Shown: positions 11,137-24,797 of the stretch, piece after piece
Position numbering within the stretch: position 1 is the first letter of the stretch
Layout: each line of letters opens with the position of its first letter
NCBI GenBank assembly: GCA_023053685.1
Contig: JALIGW010000003.1
Span: forward strand, 49,867,996-49,931,995
Length of the DNA stretch: 64,000 nucleotides
From: Diadophis punctatus similis
Taxonomy: Eukaryota; Chordata; Lepidosauria; Squamata; Dipsadidae
Direction: 5' to 3'
Translations under genes and position numbers: made by a program
Notes under the pieces: model-generated
Databases searched by the model: none
What the model saw: only the letters and a program-made list of their open reading frames with translations
What the model was told of the DNA's origin: nothing

Positions 11137-11543
11137 CAGTGATGGCGAACCTTTTTTTCCTCGGGTGCCGAAAGTGTGTGCGTGTGCGTTATTGCACACA
11201 CGCGAGTGCCCACATCCATAATTCAATGCCTGGGGAGGGTGAAAACGGCCTCCCCTGCCCCCCAGGAAGCCCTCTGGAGGCCGGAAATGGCCCATTTCCT
11301 GACTTCCGGTGGGCCCAGTAGGATTCCCTGGAACCTGGGGAGGGTGAAAATGCGCTCTCCCCCCCCCCCCCCGAGGCCCTCTGGAAGCCAAAAACGCCCT
11401 CCCAGAGCCTCCGCGTGAGCCGAAAGTCAGCTGGCCAGCATACACATGCACGTTGGAGCTAAGCTAAGGCAATGGCTTGCGTGCCGGCAGATATGGCTCT
11501 GCATGCCACCTGTGGCACGCGTGCCATAGGTTCACCATCACTG
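11137..11543. mobile_element. hAT-type non-autonomous element, 407 bp, family A
   Basis: The ends are cagtgatggcgaacct and ggttcaccatcactg. The exact 8-bp duplication ctctaagt lies at 11129-11136 and 11544-11551. It is the same family and orientation as 5350-5775, with a pure C run near 11361. Confidence 0.9.
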
Positions 11544-11551
11544 CTCTAAGT

Positions 11552-12904
11552 AGTAGTAAATTGTCAAGATTACAGGCAAAAAAAATTCTCATCTATCTGT
11601 AGAGCATTTCAGTGGAAATGAGAAAGAATAAACCAGGAACTTCTATATATACCAACCAACTATACTTCTTTAGTATCATTGATATTTAAAAAAGCAATCT
11701 TCATCTTTCAGAGCTCATTTCTGAGAAACTAAGCTGAAGAGTTAAAGCATCTTTCACTATTACCTGTCCAAATCTATCAATTCCCTTTCCAGCTAACGCA
11801 AGTATGTTGGAAGTCAAGACTTCTACTAAAGATCAGCCTGACTCCCAAAAGTGAATATTGATTTCAATCTCCAAAAGAAGATGGGAGAAAACAGAAAGTC
11901 AAGTGGAACAAATATCCATCCAGCGAAGGGTCAAGCAGTTCTTTAAAGACAACTTGGTAACACAGTGCAATAGAGCTAAGTAAGAAACCTGCACGATATC
12001 AGTAACACAGCAGCTGACCCTTTGTCCCATGTTCTCAGCAGCATACCACCAGCCGCTGTCAGCAAAGCTGAAAATCTCTCCCGGGCATTAGAAATCTCAG
12101 CAGACATTTTTGGCACTTGTATCCATACAACTAGAGACAGCTTTGCTATTGCTGCGGCAAAAGGAAAGAACATCCCGCCCGGCAGAATCTTCCATTAGCA
12201 TGAATGTTGCCAGTGAGAAACCTCCAGAGCCAAAGGACAAGTGCAGCAATTAGAATGCAAGTGGGGTGAGGAGGAGGGGGAGGGGACATGCGGGAGCTGT
12301 TTAACTGCAGCACCGCAGAGGTCAGTGCATCTGACTCCTGGCCCCTTGATAAATATTGTATGAGTTTGGCAGAAGGGGAAGTATTTTAAACTACCCTGAA
12401 TGTTTTTTCTTCTACTGAACTTGCCTGCGCACAGCTCAACATGCAAGCAGAGTTATCTTCGACTCATACAAGAGCCAGGTAATTATTTGCTTAAATGAAA
12501 GGGAAATTGGAAAGAAAAAAAAATCCTGCCTGTTAGATTGGACCTGATCTCCCCAAAATAACAATCGTCTTGGTGCATAAGGTTTATCACTTGCCAAGCA
12601 ACTTATTTCACAAAGCATCAATGAAGCAGAAGGTATCAATAACAATAAAAGAGAAAACAATGTTTTCAGCAGAATATACCAAAAGCCATCAGTAATGTTT
12701 GTAATTATTACATTTAATCACTATGAACCACAATGATCACAAGTGGCTGTTTTCTACTACCGGTATATAAATTAATACTGTCCATTCTTATCTAGAGTCT
12801 ACAGCTTCCTGTTCATTCTTCCAATCTCCCAAAACTGTTTAGCCTGAACGTGTTACTGCATCTTGTTCCATTCCAGAGCCATTTTTATAGTTGGAAAACA
12901 CTTT
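11552..12904. other. Intronic DNA, mostly unique
   Basis: No splice-bounded exon fits. The part from about 11980 to 12450 looks less repetitive than its surroundings and has an uninterrupted 65-codon minus frame (11976-12173), with no recognisable protein. It could be non-coding conserved sequence; this cannot be judged here. Confidence 0.35.
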
Positions 12905-14345
12905 GGGGGGGGGGTTGTTGTTGTTGTTTAATTTATATAGCCGTCTATGTCACCAAGTGACTTTGGGTGGCATACAAGATGGCTAAAATTAGCAGTTAAA
13001 TTAATAAACAGTAAAACAATAAAAACATTAAAAAGCTATGAGAAAGAGCCAGAAATAAATATAGGCAAAATATGTTAATAATAAGGGAGTCACCTCAATA
13101 ATTCACCAGTCTCCTATGGTCCCCAGGCCTGATGGCACAACCAAATATTGAGGGACTTTCGGAAGATCAAATTGAAACCAGCCTTACTTACCAAAAAAAA
13201 AAAAAACCACCAGGTACCATAGCAAAAAAGAACCACTATCTAGAATCCACTAAATATAGCTCCCTAGATGACAGGACCCACAGTAATGCCCTCTCTGCTG
13301 GATCTGGTGGGAGAGATAAGGTCATCAGGGAGAGGTGGTCCCTTAAATAACCTGATTCCAGGCTATGTAAGGCTTTAAAGGTCAAAGCCAGCACCTTGAA
13401 CTGGACCCAGAAACAAACTACCGTAATAACCAATGCAGCTTGCGGAGCAGAAGTGTAGTGTGTGTTCTCCTAGAAACATACACAACTGCCCATGCAGCTG
13501 CATTTTGCACCAGCTGAAATTTCTGAATACTCTTCAAGGGCAGTCTCACATAGAGCACAGTACAGAAGTCCAGCTGGTGATAACCAAGGCATGATTATCT
13601 GTGAATAAAGCTCCTCAATCTAAGAATGGGCACAACTGGCAGATAATATGAAGCTGTGTAAAGATCCTCCTAGCTACCACTGCCAGGTGTGCTTCGGGCA
13701 GGAATCATGAGTCTAGGAGGTCCTCCAGATTATACACTGTTTGGGGCAGTGTCACCAAAAATGGCATAGTCCTAAAAACCCAAAGCCACTCACACCTTGC
13801 CACAGTTCAGTTGAAGCTTCTTATTCCCAAACTTTCATAGCCTCCAGACACTGGGATAAGACATCCACAGCATTGGGGAGATATGTATAACATCACCCCA
13901 TGGTGATGGATGAGCTTACCCAGTGGCCTCATATACATGTTAAATAGGAATGGAGAAAGCAACAAATCCTATGGAACCCTACAATGTAAGGGCCAAGGGA
14001 GGGAATTTTCCTCCCCAATCACCACCAATTGGAACTGACCCTGGAGAACCAACCTTGGAGAAATGTGGTAAACCAGCACAACATTGTGTTATCCACCCCC
14101 AATCCTCTGAGTCAATCCAGAATGATACTATGGTGGTTATGGTATTGAAAGCTGCCAAGAGATCAATTAGGGCAAGGATAGATGCATAACCCGCATCCCG
14201 CCCATGCCAAAGATCATCCAAAATCATGATCAATGCCATTTCATTCCCATTTACTCAGGTCAGAATCCTGTCTGAAATGGATCCAGGTAATCCACTTCAT
14301 GCATCCTCTGACGCTGCCACACAACTACCTTCTCACTAACCTTCC
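12905..14345 (-). pseudogene. L2-like LINE, 5'-truncated and degraded
   Basis: On the minus strand, in order: a reverse transcriptase remnant (LIDLLAAFNTIT about 14190-14150, equivalent to the LLDLSAAFDT motif), a long degraded part, the C-terminal segment TFKALHSLESGYLRDHLS (about 13380-13320), and a 3' tail with cacccaaagtcacttggtg ending in an AAC repeat at 12905. The order and orientation fit one element. Several stops are present. Confidence 0.65.
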
Positions 14346-15590
14346 CAAAGGATCTTTTGAACCCAGGTTTATTAATTTTCTTCAGTCATACTGGAGATAC
14401 ATTTTATTTTCCTCCTTCACAGTACTTTTTAAATAGTTGACTGCTAATCCAATCTTCTGAACCTTTCTCTGCAGTTTTCATTCAATTTCATGACTCTTTG
14501 ATGAATGTACATGATTTTTTCTCCTATTAGTACCTTTCTTGAAATAAAATTGATAGTAACTGAAGAAATGTGATCTCACTTGGGCAACCCATTTTGTTTC
14601 CACATGACAAAATGGCCATCAAGATATTTGCTACATGTCTTATATATGTCTACAAGTTTGATATCAAAGTTCTTGGATAATATATTTCCCATTTTGGGCA
14701 GTCTAAAGAGGTAAGAAGGTGAGGTCTAATACCCTACAAGTAACAAAGAGAGAATATTGGTTTCTGTGCCCTTCCTATGGTCATGCTTTAATGCTTCCTG
14801 ACATTCCTCTCAAGACAGTGAGCAATCTGAGTAACCAACATAGTAATTATTTTCCCAGTGTCACATTGCTGTCACACTATTAACAAAGAGACAGGCAGCT
14901 GCAGGCCACTTGCAAACGACACTCAAGGAAGTAAAAAATGATCGCCAAGCATCCAAAGATTCTTTGCTAAACAAAGATCTCCAACCAGAGCCCTTACAAT
15001 ATTCTAAGTCAATGGGTAGGAAGCAGGAAATCTCTACCGTTTTGCAGTTTGACCACTATGGCTGAATTGCTGATTTTCTTCCAAATTCCAATCTGTACCA
15101 AAGCCCATAAATCTTGTAGGTTGCAAATAAGATTTGATCTTTTTAATGTGACAAATGATTAAAGCAAAACGTACACACAAACATTCAATAGCTATCTTTC
15201 AAGCTATAATTCTAGTGTAATTATAATATTTGTTACTCAACAGGAACACAGCAAAACTGAAATTTATCATATCTCAATGCCTACAAATATACTATCTATA
15301 TATACTGACAACATTCTTATTGTCTCATTCCAGCCTCATTACCTGTAATTATATCATCCTGAATGTTCTTTTGAATGTTCTTTTGAATTAGCATTTCCTG
15401 CTGACTAGGGACAACAGCAACCCACCACAAACACATGCATTTTGAGAACAAAGCCAATTACCGTGCTCTTATGTTACCAGTCTCTCAGGAATTTCCCATA
15501 AACTGACACTATCCATCTATCTTGCAGATATGACTTGAGATATTTCAGATTTATTAATTAAAGCAGTGATCTTTCCTTATCTGTTTAACT
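14346..15590. other. Intronic DNA, nothing recognised
   Basis: AT-rich sequence with no exon, array or transposon end that I can support. Confidence 0.4.
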
Positions 15591-15760
15591 TGGCCCCCAG
15601 ACTAATATAGCAATTCTTCCTTATGCTGGAAGGAAGTTCTTAAGAAAAGATCGGACATCCATTTGTCCAGGATGGAATAAAAATTCCTGCCTTGGGCAGG
15701 TTTTGGAATAGAAGACCTCCAAGGTCCCTTCCAGCCCTATGATTCTATGATTTTATGTCA
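15590..15760 (+). mobile_element. CR1 LINE 3' end
   Basis: The segment agacctccaaggtcccttcc followed by agccctatgattctatga is the classic CR1 3' end with its short ATTCTATG-type repeat. The rest of the element is missing (5'-truncated). Confidence 0.8.
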
Positions 15761-17455
15761 CAAAGTGCATATAACAGCCATATTAGATTTGCCCGATCAG
15801 CTGGTCTTTCAGGATGCCTTCATCTGAGTATGGAACAGTGTTAGATGCCTCTTTGAGCTTGCTTAAAACCATATTGCCCCATATAGGAACTACTGCAATT
15901 GTTTTACCCAATAATTTGGAAGACATTAAGCCCAATGATAACCAAACAGATATTCCTTAATCAGTTATTTGAAATAATCATGGCTGGTACTATTTATTCA
16001 CTGCTTCATTTACCTGGTTCAGTGTCCCATGGAACTGCAACATGAATCTACAGTTCAAATGGATGTCTTAATCTCAATCATATTTACAAAATAGGTGAAA
16101 GATAGATATTGGATCTCAAGTTGCATACTTTTATATGGCTCCAAATCCACACCCTAAACATCAATTTTTTAATTGTATTCAGTCATTCAATCACTTCCAG
16201 CTCTTCCTGACCCAATGGACATCTGTTTACAAGGACTGTCTGTCAGCAATTGCTTCTTTCTCATCAGTGATAGTATCTACCTTATCTTTTCCATCTTATC
16301 TTGTCTTTTCCATCTTATCTTGTTTTTTATTTGAATGTGATTTTTCTCCTCAATACAGTGACTCTTGCCTCGCATTATGCCTCAACGTTTAAATTCTACT
16401 TTAATTATTGGTGCTTTAATAAGAAATCTGGTTTTATTACATACAATGTTTGTTGTTCTTACAGACCAAAGTATTCTCAAATATGTTTTCCAGCACCTCA
16501 ACTTGAAGATATCATTTCCAATGATCCCACTTTCACAGCAATATGTTACAATGGCAAAACCACAGCACTAAAAATACAGGCATCAGTACTTTGGCAATCA
16601 CGTATCTCATGAACAGAGATATATTTCAGAAAAGTAATTTGTTAAAAAAAACCTGATAGGATCATAGGCTTATTTGTAAAGCTATGTTAAACTTGTGGTA
16701 TAATCTACCACAACTTTCTACACATGACTTCTCAGATTCACCTATTTAAAAAAAGATAGATAAATGCCCTCTACCAATCACTTTGGGAAGCTATCCCACA
16801 TAGTCAAGTCTAGGTATTATTTCTCTGACTTGCTTATTTCCACACAAGAGCTATTCCTATCACTTGTAATACCCCTGTCTGGCTCCATTCCCATGTTTGG
16901 AATTTCCAAACAGCAGATACCACTTCGTTCTTGTGACTCAGACTGTGTCAAAACTCATTATGCTTTCAGCTAACGCACCACCAACCCCTTCAAATACAGA
17001 CATGAAGCTCTTATCCTTTGTGTGTGAAAGATTAGACAAGCTGAAGTTTGCCGTCCATAGCAAGGTAATCCCTACGTGAATGGCTTAGTTACAAACATCT
17101 CACCCAAAACCAATTCCAACAAACCACATGGGGAAGGCGGGACTGAGGAAGACATTTACTAAATTGCACATATAAATCTCTGATCTCAAATAAAGAAAAA
17201 AGAGAAAGCAGAGGAATGCAAAATCATGAAATTTAATATTCACCCCCAAAAAATGCAGGATCTGAAAAGGGAAGTGTTTAGTTTATAAATGAATAAGCTT
17301 ATATTTTTTGTGACATTCAGAATGTAAAATGTGAGGTGAATTAATACAGCCAAGGTTTTAGAAATGCAAAATCTATAGTTAAGATTAGCAGAAATTAAAC
17401 AATGTACAATTTAATAAATTAATGTATTTAATAATTATAGTGAACATATAAATAC
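15761..17455. other. Intronic DNA with a possible old LINE-derived stretch
   Basis: Around 16440-16620 the run ccagcacctcaacttgaag through tcacagcaatatgttacaat resembles sequence I associate with Bov-B-related repeats, but I cannot delimit it. The rest is unassigned. Short open frames do not resemble proteins. Confidence 0.3.
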
Positions 17456-18000
17456 AGGTAGTCCTTGACTTATGACAATTGAGTCCAAAATTTCCATTGC
17501 TAAGGAAGGCAGTGTTGAGTCACACTCCATTTTATGACATTGTCATGGTTATTAAGTAAATAACTGCAGTTGTTAAATAAATCATGCAGTCATTAAGCAA
17601 ATCTGGCTTCCCACATTGACTCTGCTTGTCAGAATCTTCCAAGGAATACTGCAAATGACAATCCCAAGGTCATGGGCCCAGTAGTGGGTTTCAATTACCT
17701 TCGCTACCTGTTTGCTATTGAAAGTGTGTGCGCACGCGCGTGCAGCACTTCTGCGCATGCACAGAGATGTCCAGGCAGGTGGGCAGAGCCTCCCGCTGCC
17801 GCAGCTACCAGTTCGCCTGATCTGGGGCAAACTGGTAGCAACCCACCACTGCATGGGCCGCTGCACATCATAAATACATGCCATTTGTCAAGCGCCCAAA
17901 TTTTGATCATATGATCGTGGGGATGTTGCAACAGTCATAACTGTGATAACCAGTCATAAGTCACTTTTTTCAGTGCTCTTGTAACTTCAAACGGTTTCTA
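17456..18000 (+). repeat. Snake-type interspersed repeat, near full length, split by a MITE
   Basis: It starts tacaggtagtccttgactta and continues to ttgtaacttcaaacggtttc. The body is interrupted at 17679-17851 by a hAT-like MITE with an exact duplication, so the repeat is older than the MITE. It is the best copy in the window for defining the family. Confidence 0.75.
17679..17851. mobile_element. hAT-like MITE, 173 bp, family C relative
   Basis: The ends are cagtagtgggtttcaat and ggtagcaacccaccactg. The exact 8-bp duplication catgggcc lies at 17671-17678 and 17852-17859. The centre is rich in alternating purine-pyrimidine (tgtgtgcgcacgcgcgtgc). Its target lacks a central TA, as in 7312-7705. 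Confidence 0.88.
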
Positions 18001-18529
18001 AATGAATTATTGCTTTTAAATTAAAATCCTTTAAGATTTTTTTTCTCTTTTTAATTCCAAAAAGAAGGCAACTCACCAAGTGTCTTTGTTCTTTCCTGTT
18101 ATTCAGAAAATCTCTTCTAAGTTACAAATTAATTGCAATTCAAAAATGTTTCAGAAAGTGACGTTTTTGTGGCCTATACGTCCATAAAGGCTGGGTGAGG
18201 ACCTTTGGCAGATGAGATGTCACTGCAAGCGTGTCCACAAACAGCAACAATGCAACTGTGAAATCTGTGACCAGCAGCAGGTTCTGGCTTATGAATTCTC
18301 TTCGGAAAAGGAGACATTGAGGTATTGTTCACTTGCATTTTGGATAGCAGCTCCGCACAAGAAAACCATAGAAATTGAGTTTCCTACGGTCAATAATGAG
18401 TTGAGCAGCTTGGGGGCCAAGGGAATATCAATGCGCCCAAATCCGCTGTGTAGTCTTTATGGATGTATTCTAGTGATGGGCTACTATGAGATACCTTGTT
18501 CAGAGAGCATGCTCTCCAAAGGATCATCA

Positions 18530-19040
18530 TGAAAAGGACATCAAAGACAAGTGATCAGACATTGGAGAAAGAAATGGTCTATCTACAGCATTCTGCCCAA
18601 ACATTCAACTCAATGTGAGTAATATACTAGGAGAATATCCTACAAGTCAGAGGGTACCAAGAAGTTACTGAGAAATGGCAGAGAGTGAGTATGAGTAACA
18701 CAGATACTTACGATATGGCTGGATTAAAGCTGAAAGAATGTCCAGATGCTAATATGCCCTGATGCAAAAGAAAACTTTGATGCTTCAAAGAAAGATATAC
18801 TACTTGTATATGGAATGTCAGAACCATGAACCAAGGCAGACTTGATGTTTTCAGAGTAGAAATGTCAAGACTGAATACTGACATTCCTGGAATCAGTGAA
18901 CTGTAATGGACTAGAATGGGTCACTTCACATCAAAGGAGCACCACCCTGTACTGGGGATAGAAAAACCGTAGAGGAAATCAAGTAAGCCATCATTATTAA
19001 CAAGAATGTATCAAACTCAGCGCTCTGACACCCCCCACCC
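18530..19040 (+). pseudogene. Bov-B (RTE) LINE remnant, start of endonuclease
   Basis: The frame with NVRTMNQGRLDVFRVEMSRL and then DIPGISEL (about 18815-18905) matches the start of the Bov-B apurinic endonuclease domain (NVRSMNQGKLDVVKQEM). Stops interrupt it and the rest of the ORF is absent. A 106-codon frame just upstream (18212-18532) may be 5' sequence of the same element but resembles nothing I know. Confidence 0.7.
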
Positions 19041-19739
19041 ACCCCAAAATGACAGGTTGATCTCAATTTCAGTCCAAGACAAGCTTTTTAATAATACAGT
19101 GATCCAAGTCTCTGCTTCAACCACAGGTACAGAGGAAGCAGATACTGAACAATCATTTGCAATATCAAATTGATATTAATATTACAGGCCATGAAAGGAT
19201 AACACTGGAAGAGAAATTCTGAAATAATGGAAGAATCTGCCCTTCGTATACAGGGCAAAAAAGAAAGTACTGTAGATTATTAACTGTGCCAGGGAAATTC
19301 ACTATGCACAATTTCACTGAAATTTCAGTGGCACAGGAAGATATACTATAGTTATCTTGGCTAAAACCCCTTGTCCCTGCCCCTCCCCCCTCCCCCGCCA
19401 GCATGAGAACCTACAGTATTTATTAAGATGGATCTAGGGATTGAATAGAACTGTTACTGATATGCCAGAATCTCTGCTGCCAAGCAACCTCCCTACTCAA
19501 GCTCCTTGATTCAATGGCTGGAGTTTGGGGGGTTTTAATCCACCTTTTTCCAGGCAGAATCAGAGGTAGCTTGAGAGTTGATGATCACAATGGGAGCTGA
19601 AGACCTGACACATAAAGATGGTCACACTTCAGACCTGACCTTTCCTACTGCCGCAATGGTAATATAATTTGGGGCTGGGGGGGAAATATCACCCCTTCTC
19701 TGTCTTGGTCAAACCACTGTAAAATCTAACAGTGCACTG
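19041..19739. other. Intronic DNA, unassigned
   Basis: No feature supported; short C-rich runs near 19030 and 19375-19400. Confidence 0.35.
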
Positions 19740-20565
19740 GTATTGCTTACCACCACAGGAAGGTTGGACCTATTTAACTGGCCCAGCCAAATTCCTGATG
19801 CACGATCCCCGATGGCACGATGCATGGACCGGACAAAAATTTCATTGTTGCTTGGTATGAGGAGAAGTTGGACCAGATTACTCCTATGCAGCCTCTGTGC
19901 CTCCAGGGATCTAGGGCTTTCCTTGATTTACAAAGAGCCAAGGAAGATGAAACAGAAGAAGGAATGCCTAGAGTACTGCTGGAGGACTACAAGGAGTAAA
20001 CCCAAGTTAGCATGAATTAGAGCCATCTTTAGGACTTGCCATTGTTGTGGTCAAGGGGGGCAAAGGATCAGTATTTTTCCTCCCTTTCTGCAACAGTAAT
20101 CAGCAGTTCTGTTTTGCATCCATTTTGGAGATGAAGCAGCCTGAGACATGGGCTGAAACTTTTGCAGGGCTGCTGTGACAAATATGCTAGGTATTTGTCA
20201 GGTTGGGTTTACTCCAAGTTGTACTCTAGCATTGATAATGTGGCCTATGGCCTTAAATGAAGTTTGGTCTTACATTATTATTTGAGCTCAGTTTGACATT
20301 GTAACTCTTGAAAAAAATTAACAGGGTTCTCAGAACTTTAATCTCAGTCCTAATGTGTCCCTCCTGATTGGCTAAGGCTTCCCAGGAGGTGATATGTAGG
20401 TAGGTTCCAAAACTGATTAATGCATCCTTGAGATAAGGACAGAGTAGTTTTTTTCATCAAGAAGCCATTGCTAGATCCTACTGGTCTAGACAATTTCAAC
20501 CTCCAACATTTCCTTCTTAAGAAAATTGTTGATGGTGGACACACTGCTGCTGCAGAGAATCATGG
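19740..20565 (+). pseudogene. L2-like LINE coding remnant (linker and start of RT)
   Basis: KQKKECLEYCWRTTRSKPKL (about 19950-20010) is equivalent to the linker in the copy at 8400. Further downstream in the same direction KKPLLDPTGLDNFN (about 20460-20500) matches the LDP.DL.NYRPVS start of the reverse transcriptase domain. The intervening sequence is frameshifted. Confidence 0.6.
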
Positions 20566-22194
20566 ATGAAAACATACTCAATGTTAATATTACAACATTA
20601 ATATTACAAATTAATACCCAGACTAATGTTGTGAATGGATGTTGATATTGATGTTGATACTGATGAGTTGAAACATAAACATGGCTTGGAATAGATTTTA
20701 CTTTTAGGCCATAAACAATAGCTTTTGATTGCCTAGTTATTCTTGAGCTATTCTTACTGTGGCACAATCAACTCTTCTTATAAAACTTGAGTAAGGAAAC
20801 ATTAAGAACAGTAAAATCAAATTAAGCAATAGAATAATTTATTACTAAAGATTCACTAATGTGAATCCCAAGAAATGCAATAAGAGCAATAAACAATTCA
20901 AGCCATTCCAGTATGTTTTATCACTGTATTAGACTTGCTTTTTACAACTTATCAAAGTAAAGCATTGGAACAATTAGTATTTTAAAAAGAAATGGGTTAG
21001 AACTTGTCTGCATGAAAAATATCAGGTAAACAGTTTTTTCCCCCTGCAGATAGTCGATCCCCTTGTCTATGTTCTTTTTAAACTATACACAAGAGGTTTT
21101 CTTTATCAGATCAGAAGTTCATCTAAGCCAGCATCTTACATCACTAGTGGAAAGCTAGATGTTTTGGAAAAGGAAACAAGCAGGGAAGGAAAGTAGCTCA
21201 CGCCAACTACTACTCCAAATATATATTCATAAGTATATTGTCCCCAGAGTAGATTATATTTATTTCTCATCGGCTAACAACCCTAGCTCCCACAATTCTA
21301 TCTTGTTATTGGTTTAATGTAAGCCAGTGCCCATCTTTTATGATAAAATATTTTTTTTAAAAAAAGAAGACTTCAGCTAAAATATTTTTTAAGTTATCAC
21401 ATCAATAAAAATTGCATAGAAATTGCGTAGTGACCTGGATTCAATGAAAAGGTTACTTAGACTGCATGGGCATGCACATAACTCCTTAAGGAAGATGGGC
21501 TTTTTTCTAGAGACTAGAAAAAATATATTTGCTTTAAGGGAATGACAATGGATATAACACATGTGCCCACAAATGGTCAGAAACTTTTCCCTTTCAGGTG
21601 TCCTTCATTGCACAGTTATATTGGACATCAAACTTCAAGGTCTTGGTAACTTTTAATCAATGGGAATAGACTAAACTCCAAAGTAGAATCTGTTTTACCT
21701 CCAAGTATTCTCTAAGAAATACAAGACTAATTTGCCACAATCAAGCATAGAAACTATAAAATGAACTGGATGTCCAGGGGAGACATGGCCAACTGAAAAC
21801 ATCTCTGTGAAAACTGAACACCAAGCTGATGACCATGGCAAAGATCAAAGAACCAGTAAATAGACTAGTTTTTTGGAACCTCTCTAAATACAGAGAGAAT
21901 GTCCAGTTAAATTTTGAATACTGATTTTTACTATACGATTTTGGAATTAACTATTAAAAAAAAAATTAACATCTTGTGAGAACCAGAATCATTTTGGTTT
22001 GGCTCATAACAAAGATAAGTGACTATATGATTTTAGAAACTAGATACTAGAGAGTACTAAAGAATACCAAGTAAAAGGAAGAAAGCTACAAGCTTGCTTG
22101 GTGTTTGTTAATTGGGATTTACAAAGTGACACAAAACATCATTGTTGCCCAGAGTTACTTGTGAGATGGACAGCCATATGAAGTTGATAGATAA
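20566..22194. other. Intronic DNA, unassigned, ending in a LINE-type tail
   Basis: Nothing codes convincingly. Near 22140-22200 a segment cccagagttacttgtgagat followed by gacagccatatgaagttgat and AAATA repeats looks like another LINE 3' tail, plus strand. Confidence 0.4.
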
Positions 22195-22304
22195 ATAAAT
22201 TGCATAAATAAATTGCATAAATAAATAATAAAATAATAAAATAAAATAATAAAATAATAAAAAATAAATAAAATAAAATAATAAAATAATAAAATAATAA
22301 AATA

Positions 22305-22351
<47 letters not shown>

Positions 22352-22352
22352 G
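22195..22352. repeat. (AAAT)n / (AATA)n array
   Basis: Imperfect AAATA and AAAT units for about 110 bp, then a pure AAAT block near 22305-22350. It probably grew from the tail of the LINE fragment just before it. Confidence 0.95.
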
Positions 22353-23100
22353 AAATATTAAAGGAGATCTTTGAAGGATGGAGCTAGAAATGAATAGCTA
22401 CAATATCAGCAGTGTCAGTAATGATCTCTGATTCTATAGACAAATTATGTCCAAAAGATGTCAATGAGGGAATGACAGATCTGAAGCAAATTTTGTCTGA
22501 CAAGACAGAGAAAGTACTTAAAGTGGAACTATAGATGACAGGCCAAAAGAATGAAGTTTTAAAAATTAAAGGGAAATACAAATGATAAACCAATAGAATG
22601 ATCTGGAAAATGTTTTTTTTAAAACTGGATTTACAAAAAATATTTTTTAATCCCCTGAAGAAGTTTGTGTGATTGGATAAAGAAGAACTGAAGAGAAATC
22701 AAATCCTACGATAATTTTTGGATGAACTAAACATTACGACTGTTGGAAGTAAAAAGGAATATAAAGTTGGTTTATTTGATCAAAGTTAAGACATTCATTT
22801 GCAAAGTTCTAGTGATTCTTTAAAGACTTTGTTCTGAAAGGATTAAAAAGTTGATGTTTTGCTTATTGATAAGGGATGGGATATGAGATGAAGAGATATG
22901 TTTGTAATTTTATACGGTGTAGTTACTAAACATGTCTATACTTGCAATGAAATTTGGAACTCACTTCTTTATGTATTTTTCTTTTTCTTCATCATATTCT
23001 TTTTTCCTGGACTCTTTCTTACTATTTTTACTTAAAGTTTAATTTGTATTTGTTTTTACTATTGTAATCAAAATACATAATAAGCAATTATGCATGTGAA
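22353..23100. other. AT-rich stretch, possibly L1 5' sequence
   Basis: The wording gatggagctagaaatgaat and the run of purine-rich codons resemble an L1 ORF1 coiled-coil region, but there is no open frame to prove it. Confidence 0.25.
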
Positions 23101-23182
23101 TTTTTACTGTTGTGAGCCGCCCAGAGTCTCTGTGGAGTGGGCGGCATACAAATGCAACTAATAAATAAAAAATAAATAAATT
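23100..23182 (+). repeat. LINE 3' tail stub
   Basis: gtgagccgcccagagtctct followed by gtggagtgggcggcataca and an (ATAAA) tail: the 3' end of an L2/CR1-group squamate LINE. Confidence 0.6.
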
Positions 23183-23284
23183 ATGTACAAAGCAAACTAC
23201 AGAATGAACCTGATTCAGAAAGAAATGCTTGGTTTGATAGACAATACATTAATTTTTTAAAAAAGAACTTCAATATAATGCATA

Positions 23285-23475
23285 ATTGGAACAACCAGCT
23301 TGAAAGCCAGCAGTGTGACTTTGGCCCAGTCACTCTCTCTCAGTCCAACCCACTCCACAGGGTTGTTGTTGCGGGGAAAAGAAAAGAAGAAGATGTGCTG
23401 GATATGTTTGCTACCATGAGATAGTTGTAAAAAATAATAAAGGAAGAATACAAATACTTACATAAATAAATAACA
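23285..23475 (+). mobile_element. tRNA-type SINE, 5'-truncated
   Basis: The stretch tttggcccagtcactctct, then ccaacccactccacagggtt and gttgttgcggggaaa is the middle and 3' part of the same SINE that is split at 27960-28785 by a hAT element. The promoter half is missing. Confidence 0.55.
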
Positions 23476-23961
23476 ACTGTAACTCATTTTTAAAAAAATA
23501 TATGTAAAATAGTAACAGGCCTATTTGATATTTACAAAAGTATAATTATTTTCAGAGACGAGACAAAGGAAAAAACACTGCCATCATACTCTGCTTAAAA
23601 TACACCAACAGCATGCGTCTGGAGATTAGATATATATAAAATATGAAGTTGGTGGTCTCATTGATCTTCATAACTGTCTTATTAAATTATCTTGGGTTCT
23701 TATTCTGAACTGACACATGAACAAATCCCCATTGGTATAGGCCAGGGGTCGGCAAACTTAAACACTCAAAGAGCCATTTGGACCCATTTCTCACAGAAAA
23801 AAACCCACCGAGAGCCACAAAACCTGGGTAGGCGTGGCCAACTTGACATCACTCACTCCCACCCAGTCACATGACCCCCCCCCAGCCACGCCCCCCCAGC
23901 CGGTCATTAGGACAGAGAACTGGGAACCACAAAACCCTTCTCTCTTCCCCCCTCTCCCTCT

Positions 23962-24011
23962 CCCTCTCATCTCTCCCTTTCCATCTCTTTATCTCTCTCT
24001 CCATCCATATC

Positions 24012-24094
<83 letters not shown>

Positions 24095-24229
24095 ATCTAT
24101 CTTCCCTCTCTCCCTCTCATCTCTCCCTTTCCATCTCTTTATCTCTCTCTCTCCATCCATATCTATCTACCTATCATCTACCTATCATCTACCTATCATC
24201 CATCCATCTATCCATCTATCCATCTATCC

Positions 24230-24260
<31 letters not shown>

Positions 24261-24537
24261 ATCTATCTATCTATCTATCTCTATCTTCTCTCCCTCTCAT
24301 CTCTCCCTTTCCATCTCTTTATCTCTCTCTCTCCATCCATATCTATCTACCTATCATCTACCTATCATCTACCTATCATCCATCCATCTATCCATCTATC
24401 CATCTATCCATCTATCCATCTATCTATCTATCTATCTATCTATCATCTATCTATCTATCTATCTCTATCTTCTCTCCCTCTCATCTCTCCCTTTCCATCT
24501 CTTTATCTCTCTCTCCATCCATATCTATCTACCTATC

Positions 24538-24612
<75 letters not shown>

Positions 24613-24705
24613 ATCTATCTATCTATCTATCTCTATCTTCTCTCCCTCTCATCTCTCCCTTTCCATCTCTTTATCTCTCTCTCCATCCATATCTATCTAC
24701 CTATC

Positions 24706-24797
<92 letters not shown>

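Noticed and set aside
11976..12173. 65-codon minus frame as a coding exon
   Set aside because: No splice sites, no recognised protein, and nothing in the ERI3 order requires it.
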